A stretch of DNA of 64,000 nt from Apostichopus californicus. Lineage: Eukaryota > Echinodermata > Holothuroidea > Aspidochirotida > Stichopodidae. Shown piece by piece: positions 10,569 to 20,900 of the stretch (position 1 is its first letter; every line of letters begins with the position of its first letter). The notes under the pieces were generated by a model. The model worked only from the letters and a program-made list of their open reading frames with translations. It searched no databases and was not told where the DNA came from. The position numbers and the translations under genes are program-made. The stretch is from NCBI GenBank assembly GCA_020650975.1, contig JAIPMN010000824.1, forward strand, positions 6,942-70,941, given 5' to 3'.

Positions 10569-13500
10569 TTACTCCAACATGTGTACTATTTCTTTTGCTG
10601 TTGGTCTTCGATTGGGATCTTCATCGGTACAAATGGTAAGTAATTCCAGTACAGGGAGGTAGTTATCATCATAGTTGATGTCTGGCAGTGGAGGTCTGCT
10701 TCCGAGGGCCTCAAGATACTTAGATTCATCCCAGGTGGCATCCATACTGTCATCATTTTCATCACCTAATGAAAATGATATCCAAAGTGATTTTATGTTT
10801 TAGTGAAAAAACAATCAGTGTACAGAGTATAAGTTGTTGAAAACTTTGTTAATACCCCAGCTTCATTTGAATTGATAAAAGGCATATTCTTTTACAACTG
10901 GAATCTTACTCCAAAATCTTATATGCAAAATAGACCTAGGTACAGTGGTTGTGATAGGGTCGGTTTGAAATGATAAACTTCAACTTAAAGGTGAGAAAGT
11001 ACAAAGGGGGTTTCCAGAGGCCCTACACTAATGTAGCATTAGACAGACCAAGTAGTTGTCCTCAAATCAAATCTTGAATGCTGGGAAAATGCTACATTGC
11101 AAACATGGCAAGCCTCTTTAGACATTGTCAGTAAGCAGTACAGAGGGTCAGCAAGCCTCTTTAGACAATGTCAGTAAGCAGTCCAGAGGGTCAGCAAGCC
11201 TCTTTAGACATTGTCAGTAAGCAGTACAGAGGGTCAGCTACTTAGCTGCCAGCTACAGCTGCCTTGTGATTCCTTGACAGATTACTGCTATAGAATGAAT
11301 GCAGGTAAATTGTTGTTCAGTAGCTTTTTGTGAGTGGATCAAATATGGTTGACAAATTTGAACCAAAGCATCAGTCAAAATATGCTTATCCACATTCCCA
11401 AATCTTGGCTAGTAATTGAAAAGCTCTCTTGTGTTTGACCAATTATATGAACCAATTTAAAATCCTTGCCATATCATAAGAAACTTTTCTATCACAAAAA
11501 ATCACAGATGGATAAGGGAGAATCCTGAAAATTTGGTATCGGTAGAGGAGAGTTGACAGTTGAGTATTTCATAGAGTTATTTTACTGTAAATGATAGACC
11601 TTAGATAAAAGCTTGATTTCAGTCTTTGTAGTAGAAAATTGTCAACAAACACACATGTAATAACAGGGAGGCCACAAACAAATAGAGAAATGTTAGAACA
11701 TTAGTGATGAAGGGAAACTATATATCATCCTAGATCCAGTTGGGTATGATAAGTTTCTCATTCATACTTTTAAGGACAAGTTGAGAGAAGTTTTGGTCTT
11801 TTGAATAGCCTAGATTTTCTGTTGCATCCATATGGCACAGTTGCTTGTTGAACACAAGAAATATCTTAAACTGATGGTTTCATCAACTTAAAGTGCAAGT
11901 CAGGTATTAAAATCAGTGGTCTGTAGGCAATGTAACGGTGCTTTATTTGTGTAACAAGATTAGTTCTTCTATTAGACCGTAGGAATACTGTAAAAGCTAA
12001 TAAGTAACAAGTAGCACAAAATAAATTATTATACAAATATACCAACAAAAATTGCAAATATGGATTTCTGCTTTTAATAAAGAATATTTATGAACTTGTA
12101 CTTACAAATTAGCAACTTCACTTTGCACAGCATCAGCCAGCTTTAATAGATCACTATTGAAAAGTCACCAAAATTGGGGAAGAAATAGTGAATTTACCAA
12201 GGACTAGTTAATGCATTTGAAGTATTGTAAATAAATGACTCACCAAGTAAATGAGTGTGTGGTATAGTTAATGCCAGCATCTCCCACAATACCAATCCAA
12301 ATGCAAAGATGTCTGTTTTATCTGTTATTCTGTCTCCAATTATGACTTCCTTGGCACTCCAAGGTTCAGTACCGATGTAGTACTCGCTTTCATCCTTCAA
12401 GAACAGAAATCGAGACAAAATATTTAGATCAATCGGAAGAATAAAATAAGGCATTTTCACATCCTTTCAACTATTTGTCAGGAACATAATATGGGAATTG
12501 GGATGATTACCATGTTTCGATATTTTGATCTAACACATTTGCCCACATTTCAAGACTGCAATAACTTCCCAGCCCAGTGGTCTTAGTAAAGTTAGGTTTA
12601 AATGGATAGTCCACAGAAAAATTTATCTTTGGAAGAAGAATATATACTAATCATCCAGGTGAAATTTGCATGTAATTCCAACATTGTGTTTTGACATACA
12701 AGTGAAATTACCATAACTAAACTTGAATCAAACATGTGTGAGGTCATAGATGCTTACAGCCAATGTTTTTCTTTAAAAATGTAAATCCAATCTTCTTACT
12801 AAACTATGGGATGCCTAATTTTAGAATACACTACACTAAAGTCATTGGGATTATGAAACGCTCGCATCACCAAAAGCAAAGTTGAAACAATGTCCAAAAC
12901 ATTTTGGTTCTATGATATCACACCTGGTACATAACAAAAAATGCAATCTCAAAATATATGTATAAAGGAATTGAATTATGCTTAGAACTTTTTCTCTTTC
13001 ATCGACCAAACATTAATTTTCCTCTGCACTATGTTTTAATAAACATACTTTTTCACTCTCTTAAAAACAGAACATTAATTTTCAGCTATGTATGTATAAA
13101 CTTCAGGAAATTAACTGAAAGTTATCATTGCACCAATGCACTGGTTTTGATTGTCATTTATACTCAACTACTTATAAGCTAATTAAAACCAGAAAGCCAA
13201 AGGCTTAGCAATTCCTCGCCCATCATTTTCAAGAACTGGTTTCAATTCACACGTTTCCATCATGAAGTTACTGTGTTTACCCTTAGGTTTATCATGTTTA
13301 AGATCCATGGGCATTGGCTAACATTATTGTAAGCCATGAATCACAGTATGAATCATCAAAGTTTTACCTCTGAGATACAGTACCATGTTAACAAGGCCAT
13401 CACAGTTTGACCTCTGATCTCCACCATATTTAATAGGATTGTTGTATGCCCCACAGACTAATTTAACAATAGCAGATCAAACGAATTAACGTCATGCTAA

Positions 13501-16500
13501 AATGGTCATAAATCAACCTCTTGCATTTTGGGCATAATATTACATGCCAGATATAAGAGCCAGACATGTTTTCCTGCTTGACATATATTGTTTAAAAGGT
13601 TTTCACCATTTGACCTCTAGTGACCTTTGACTTCCACGAAAAACAATACAGTTCTTCTACTCAATATGGGGTACCCACACACTAAGTATGAGATTCATCA
13701 AAGTTATCTTCTTCAGATAATAGTGTTTACAGGGTTTTCACATTTTGACCTCTGATGACCCCAAATAAGCTTTGACCTCCACCAAAAACGATAGGGTTGT
13801 TGTACTCAATATGGGGTATCCACATGCCAAGTATGCAATCACTTATCGTAATCAATTATCTTAAGATTTCCTATTAAGCAGGGGGCTATGTGACTAAAAC
13901 CTTAATTAGCTGTTATACAGACATTGTGATGAATGTGAACAAAAACTCACCATGATGTCTGATAAATCATCCTTCATTTTCACAGACACACCAAAGTCAC
14001 AGAGTTTTATTTTTTCAAAATCGCCCTGGATGAGAACGTTTGCACTTTTCAAGTCTCCATGTAGGACTTTGTGTTCATTATGAATGTATGATAAAGCCTT
14101 AGCCACAGCAAGGGCTACTTTCAAAACATCCCGGGCAGGAAACGGATCTGTAGGGATGATAAAAAATATCCCAAAACTTTACTGGCTTTAGTCTTTACAA
14201 GCAAAGAACTTACCTGTCTCAGTGTTAAACCAATTAGTACCATTCTTCTCTGTTGTTCAGTCCATTTTGCACTACCACCATCCTCATTAAATCACTACCC
14301 CCTCCCCAAAGTGTTTATTCAGGTGGTACATAAACTGTGCACCTCACATAATGTATTGAGCATCCTCACCTGGAGAGCATCCAGAAATGCCGGCTCTTAA
14401 ACGACTGGAGTCTTAGGCAGGGAGTGAATTGTCGTACAACATGAATTGTGCACATGGAAGGAAAGGGAGAGCTACCACAACTTTCACACCTATTGCTGCC
14501 TTGACAACACACAACAGTAATAGCACTTATGACTAAGTATGAGCACCATATCTAGTTTTACTGCGATTGATGACAGCATTCTGATTTTTTTACAAGATGT
14601 CCCCAAGGAGAAAATGTGTCTGGTATGTGGCAGATAGGTAAGGATCAGAACTGGCTTTGATTTCAAAGCTTGCAGGAAACTTCTGGGTTCCGTCAGATGC
14701 CCCTGCAACTAGAAAAACTGTTCTTGGATTGAGGGATGGCAATTTCGCCAGGGAAATTAATTGAACTCTTCTGCAACATTCAACCTCATCTCTTACCTTC
14801 TCCATTTTCGCTCCTCATTTCAATCAGGTCCATTAAGCTCTTCTCTCCATTTTCCATGGAGAGGCAGAGAGTTCCATCAGCAGATCTGCTGAAGCCACGA
14901 TAGCCAATTATTGACTCATGTTTGAATTTCTGTGAAGAAGGACATGTTGCCACATTTCAATCTTGAAGTATTTGCAATCAAGAATAATTACATGATCACA
15001 TCTTCAAATAAATATTTTAAAAGTGATGTTTGCTTTCTTGAGATGTATAATCTTGTTTGGGAGCAGGGTGTCACACACACCCGAACACCCACAGTCCAAG
15101 GTGTACTTGCCGATAAACAACTTAAACAAGTTGTATATATTTAGTTTATTTACTTATTCAATTCTTTGATTAAAAGCAATATAAATGCCCTAATTGTGAT
15201 GTCTCATTATATTTAGACACAAACCTGCAGGAGTTCAGCCTCTCGTTTTAGTCTTTTCTCCGTATTAATATCTGCTGTAGCAGTTTTGTATGCCTTCACT
15301 TTTTTTACTGCCCATGGAGATCTAGCAAACCCACTTTTTCGAGGACTCCTGTAGAGGAAAGAAAGAAAGAGTAAAAAAAAAGGGAATTAAAAAAAATGGG
15401 AATACAATGGAAGTAAGAAGTATAAGAATAAAACAACATCTCTTGTGCCAAAATATTAATGCCAGATTTTTGAAAATCTCAGCATCTGTGTGGATTGTAA
15501 GTATACTTAAGAAACTTGAAACTTCTCAAATTAAGCACAGCTAATTCTCTTCAAACTGTAGCTATTGTTCTTAGGCTGAAATGGGATATAGTCATGTGAT
15601 AGTAATCATAAAGTGGGACATGGTTATAATGATAGGGAAAATTGTAATATAAGTATTGAAAGAAGATATGGTTATCTGATATAAATATGAATTAAGCATA
15701 ATATATATTTTTTCATATTTATGATGAAGTGAAATATCAAATATGGTTGTAATATTATTAATCATGAAGTATGATAAATATGATATGAGTCATTGAACGC
15801 TTTAAGGTTAGGTGCTCTTCTCTAGATGGCAGGGATGTAGCTGATGCTTGCAGAAAAATTCTTTTTCACATGTGAGAGGCTCAGGCCTGAAAACTTAGGT
15901 TAATATCATTACACACTGTAAAAAGATAATAAAGCTACATATTGTATACATATTTATTTTTGTGAATATTGTATTCACATATGATAATATGGAATATGTT
16001 TATCTGTAAAGCTCATTAAGTTCCTTAGAACAACCCCATTGGGAGTTTGTTTATTTGCTACCACACTTATACAAAGAACAAGTTGAATATGTTAAAACAT
16101 AATATAATTTACATTTCTAGAGACAGATTTTAAAGCCCAGGTGCTCTCCTCTAGATGGCAGTAGTGTAGCTGATGCTTACAAGGAAAATTCTCTTTCACA
16201 TGTGATTGGCTCTTTCAAGCATTAACAATCATGAACAGGTCATTGTGGAAGGGTTGTGCATTCTGCTTGAAATGTTCAAATAGCATCAAGTCAAAGATAA
16301 ACCTTTATTACTCCTACAAACCTAGAATTATGACCAGCCTACCTTTCAAGCAAGTAAACAGACACGCCTGTACCATATCCAAGTCTCTCCATGAAAGGTG
16401 AGGCTGGTATTGTGATTACTGGTGACTGGTCTGTGGAAGATCGATTTAAGAAAGGTGTCCTACTGTGTTTTGAAGGGTGAGTTGGGGTACGAAATCCCTC

Positions 16501-16527
16501 CTCTGTAACATGGTTCTGCAAAGACAT
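10569..16527 (-). CDS. PBK: PBK/TOPK mitotic Ser/Thr (MAPKK-like) kinase, complete
   Basis: Coding exons in transcript order: 16527-16343, 15348-15225, 14929-14797, 14147-13951, 12394-12244, 10765-10569. All have GT/AG borders and matching phases, giving 328 aa against 322 in human. The start ATG (16525-16527) lies 2 nt after a splice acceptor (ACTTACAG), so at least one non-coding 5' exon lies upstream. Motifs: FRTP near residue 14 (the CDK1 site region of human PBK), IPASPFMERLGYGTGVSVYL with the glycine loop at 50-57, AVKK with the ATP-site lysine near 77, HGDLKSAN at 177-184 (the family's HGD in place of HRD), CDFG at 197-200, YIGTEPW at 219-225, and DIFAFGLVLWEML in the C-lobe. Human PBK has CDVG, whereas a canonical DFG is kept here. 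The chain stops at HMLE and lacks the human ETDV tail. PBK acts in mitosis and proliferating germ cells. Introns hold GGTCA-type repeats and a 43-bp triplication. Confidence 0.93.
11108..11236. repeat. 43-bp minisatellite, three copies
   Basis: Three near-identical units start GCAAGCCTCTTTAGACA and end CAGAGGGTCA, at 11108, 11151 and 11194. Units 1 and 3 are closest to each other. It lies in the last PBK intron. Confidence 0.92.
13180..13870 (-). repeat. GGTCA-type dispersed monomers, PBK intron
   Basis: At least three degenerate monomers of roughly 120-145 bp are read here in the TGACCT orientation. Each has TTTGACCTC, then CCACCAAAAACRATA, GTTGTACTCAATATGGGGTA, and CCAAGTATG. One near-DR1 element (TGACCTTTGACTT) is at about 13620. 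It is the same family as the arrays at 24690, 45830, 52380, 54165 and 60610. Confidence 0.75.
15797..15895. repeat. ~95-bp dispersed repeat, copy 1, PBK intron 1
   Basis: It shares GCTTTAAGG, GGTGCTC, CTCTAGATGGCAG, TGTAGCTGATGCTT, and TTTCACATGTGA with the copy at 16127-16222, in the same orientation and about 330 bp away. Confidence 0.8.
16127..16222. repeat. ~95-bp dispersed repeat, copy 2, PBK intron 1
   Basis: Second direct copy of the repeat at 15797-15895. It carries the fuller CCTCTAGATGGCAGTAG core, which resembles a CTCF site. It ends about 120 bp before PBK coding exon 1 on the minus strand. Confidence 0.8.
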
Positions 16528-16529
16528 TT

Positions 16530-17989
16530 CTGTAAGTGTAAACAAGAAACTGATATTTAGCATCTGTCAAGATCAGGTGGTCATTTACTAAAGAGAGAAG
16601 TGATAAGTCTTTGAAGAGGTTCAATGTTTAACATTTGAAAGTTACTTTACATTACCGAAACAATTGCTACATAAAATCATGTGCATCTAACTATCCTACT
16701 AGTAGTAGGCCTATAGTAGTAGTTTATACTTTATAATCTGAATTCATAATTGAATTAACCACATAAAATGTTGTAGGATAAGCCTACAGTATCTAAATAG
16801 TAAAGGTCAAAAAGTTTCCTTTATTCATGTAGCATGTGTACATTCACATGCTTTTTATTGTCAGGACTTAACTTTACCAATTTTACTATTAGGCCTACTT
16901 AGGAGTAGGCCTACACTAGGGCCTTATGCTAGACTATAGCTTACCTAGCTAGACTAACAATAAACAATTTAATCTTAACTGAACAATATTACTACCAGTC
17001 AAGGCATCAGTTTAGGCCTACCCTTAGACTAGATTCAGCTAGGCATGCAGCAAACTTGTATAGCATAGGCTTTGCTTACTAAGTACTGCTAAGCTACAAC
17101 TCAGGAGATTTGGAATGGGACGTTAGGCAGGTTAGGACTAGTAACAGCCTAACACTGATAGATATATAGGATATACATATATAACTGTGTGGCCATAGTT
17201 GGGAGTGTCTGTGCCTTGAATAGCCCTCCTAAGTTTACCTGCTGAGATATGTTCTTAGACTTACTCTTATACTACATTAACTGGATTACTTACTAGTGTT
17301 TATGGTCATCCACCCTACTACTAGACAACTGACGGAGAATCAATGCTAACACTTTATGTGTGCCTTTTGTGACGCTATTCCTTCAAACTTCAGTGAAAGA
17401 CCTCCCTAGATGGATCTGTCATGGATATTATTACTGTTGGGCCAGTAGCTAGAGGATCAGTATCTTGTTTACGTGTTGTAGTTTTGAATGTGGCGGGTCA
17501 TCAATCACATGACTTAAGTAACAACATTATGCTATAATTTATTGTTTTTCATATCAAATGTAGACCATAATTGTTCATTTTCATGATTTAAAATGCTATA
17601 AACAACATTTGTTTTATTATTTAAAACTATGATAAAGAGAAAAATTACCTTTCAGAATTGTCTTAAGAATTATTTATCATAATTTACCGCTATGCATCTC
17701 TACGTATCATTGGAATTAAAAGTAACGTGGAAATGCTGTACGAACAAGGACTTGCTAGACTTCCGCCTTGTGTGCAACTGCGTATGATTTGTATACATGT
17801 AGTTGTCGTCAGTGCTAGAGGAGCTAATATTTTGAGAAACTTTCTGGAGTGTCATAACACAGACACAGTCTAGTCAAACCTAAGCGTTTGATCGTAAAGT
17901 TGATAGATTAGCTTTTACATAGTTACTTTGCAATTCCTCGGATGTCCATGTCGAAAGTAGCTTGATCGTTCTGCCGAATCCGTGCAAAC
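16530..17989. promoter_or_regulatory. Divergent PBK/MFSD1 5' region, candidate bidirectional promoter
   Basis: The two start codons are 1462 bp apart and point away from each other, and at least one PBK non-coding exon must lie here. Between about 16695 and 17110 the sequence is rich in AGGCCTA and CTAGTAG words, a low-complexity type. From 17340 to 17990 it is more complex. Candidate sites seen: CHR-like TTTGAA (17483-17488) next to E2F-like TGGCGGG (17491-17497), an M-box TCACATGA (17505-17512), and an ETS-like CTTCCG (17760-17765). No TATA box is convincing. Site functions are inferred only from motif matches. Confidence 0.5.
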
Positions 17990-20900
17990 ATGACTGAAAA
18001 GAATGAATTGGAGCGCTCGGCCCTTTTAAGTGGTCGTCCAGTCACAGAAAATGAAGAGCACATGACTGGTTGTGGTGCCACGGTATGCTGTGATCCTCAC
18101 AGAGCTCTGCACAGATATATAGCCTTATGTTTTATATGCCTACTCAGTTTTGGTGAGTTAAAAAAAAGCTACAACTTAGCCCTTTGTTAATTATTATAAC
18201 CTACACATACTCAACCATTTAGAAAATGAAGCAACATATGGAGGGCACCAGGTTGGTCCTAGGAGCCATGTGTGTCTCTGACACCCATTGTGTACTCTTT
18301 GCTTTTCTGCATACACGTCATACCCTTTATCTCAATTTTCCATTGCTGTAATTTCTTGTGCCCCCAACTTGACACCAGGCTGTACCCCAGTCCCCCTGTC
18401 AGGCCTAATTAAACACATATCAGTGAATGCAGGAGCTAACATGGCAAGATGAAATGGGCTGCTTTTCAAATGTTAGTTGAACAGTGTGTTTTTGGAACGT
18501 TTGTCATTTGTTTAACTTTGCCCCCATTGCTACAATCTTGTATCGGAGATCCAGAATCCTGTGTTCATAACAATGCTGCAGCATTAAAGGCTTTGTTTTA
18601 CTGTACTTAAAAACTACAGAATACTTTTATATTTTGTCTTTCACAGGGAGCTACTTTTGTTATGATAATCCTGCTGCACTGCAGTTACAAATAAAGCAGG
18701 TAGGTATTCTTAGTTGAAGTTCATAAACATTGTCCATAATCTTATATTCTTCATTTGAAGCGCTAAAACTATGTGTTGAAAAGGTTGTGATGAACTCAAT
18801 AACTACTCGTAACTAACACATATTTTTATTGCAGACTTTCCCATTCTAAAGTTGCACGTGTAAAGTGGGGTCTATGATTTCTGGCAGGTTTGGAGAAACA
18901 GTGTGCTTGGGATGTTTTTAAGCAAAATCCTTTTTAGTCAGTTGTTTTCATAAGAAGAGAAGGCATAGAAAATGGAACTTAAGGAATAGATTCATGAATG
19001 GGAGCTGTAATTATGACCATAACAGACTCATATAATCCTACTAATTTGAAAGCAGTCGATGTATAGTAATTTTGCAAGTTACATATATTCAACATATACT
19101 GTATCTAGATATCCTGGTGGCAAATTATGTAAAATATGCTGTCAGTAATACAAACAAACCCATCTCAATATCTTGTCCCTTACTTGAGATATGGTTGAAT
19201 GTATCCAATTTTTAAAGGCTTAACCCTCCTCAATCCAAGAAGGAGATCACAGTAAGTTCTTAATTGTTGCCTGAGAGTTTTCCTGTGTGCATAAATGACT
19301 GAAAAATACGAAAAAACAACAAAGACATTTTCTGCTCTGTTCCCCTGATTAATACATTCTATCAGTTGTCGCCAGATACATTCACAAAACATCACCAAAT
19401 TTAAAAAGATTGATATCTTCATGATACAAAATGCTACGAGGATGTACGTTGTTTTAAAGCAGACAACAAACCCAACCATCAACTTTGGTTTATTTGACAA
19501 AGATCTTTGTGAAGAACAAACCCCTGAAACAGCTAAGAAGTGTCATGTTCCGTTTAGGTGATATATTAGTGTAGCACTCATGTCAGGAAGCTGCCATTTT
19601 GTAAATCTGTGATGTCATAGTGCTGCCAGGATCTGAAACCTTTTACTTTCTCTTTGTTTTGCTTTCATATTTTTAAGGTAATTGTGTTTACTTTGTTGAC
19701 ACTGAAACCAGTGCTATCATTATGTCACATTAAAGGGTTCTTTATTTTAGATACAGCATTTGCAAAAAACCCATCTCCATTACAGAAAATAACCATTGTA
19801 ACAAATGAATAATAACATAAAGAATAGAAGCACATGTGTCTTCATGATGTCTTATTAAGACTTGTGTGTGAAGAAGCACTAAATCTGTGAAATAGTCTTC
19901 CAAATGGAATAAGACATTTCTTAGCTGGTTTGAGAAGTTCTTAACGGCACTTATCTCTATCAGTCTATCACAACACTGATGATGATGGTTGAGTTTGTGT
20001 CTCCGTTATTAACCAAAAGTTTTAGAAAATTTCTGCAATTTTGCAAGCAATCATTTAAATCTGTGTGTTTCTATACTAAGGAATTGTCCTTTCATATTTT
20101 CCGCATCAGTAACATTAAAACATTTCATCATTTCTCTCGTAGACAATGGGCATCGATACTCAACAATTTATGATTCTCTACTCTATCTACTCCTGGCCAA
20201 ATGTCGTTCTCTGCTTTTTCGGAGGTTTTCTGATTGACAGAGTCTTTGGGATTAGGTGAGCAAGTTTTAAGCTAAGTGATCAACCCTCTACCATATGATG
20301 TAATAGGCTCACATATAATTTCATCTTTTTTGGAGCTCTTTTCTGTATTGGATTATTAATAATTAAGTTCCCTTTCATTTCTCTTTGCAGGTTAGGTACT
20401 CTCATCTTCAGTGGTTTTCTAATTGTAGGTCAGGTGCGTCATCAGTTTTTGTTGTGCACATTATGAAACATAAGTTAGACAAAATTAACATAAAAAGAGA
20501 GTTGTAATACTCCAATCTTTAGTTTGCATTTATGCTCAAGTACACTTTTTATTCCATGCAGAAAGCCAGAGATCTATGCTATGTTGCTGAGATGTGTGTG
20601 CCTTGGCCTACAAACATTATATCTCAGGATGAACATAGTGTTTAAACTAAACTTTATACTGCACTTGGTGTGTAAGTCCGCCTTAGGAAGTGCACGAACT
20701 CATTGTTTGTTGTAGAGGTACAACATGTCACAGATTAGTTGAGGTCAACAGATGCCAATGTCTTACAAACTATTTGCTTTGTGCAGAGGTCAAATGTAAT
20801 TTAAGGTCAACAGAGGTTAATTTCTGCAAACATAATAACTACCAAAAGAAAGCTTGGACGCATCTTATACATGTTTCGTTGACCTGCCTTTGTGATTAAA

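Noticed and set aside
19180-19500. 106-codon minus-strand frame in MFSD1 intron 2
   Set aside because: Somewhat hydrophobic but with no recognisable family, no splice partners and no neighbours on that strand; treated as chance.
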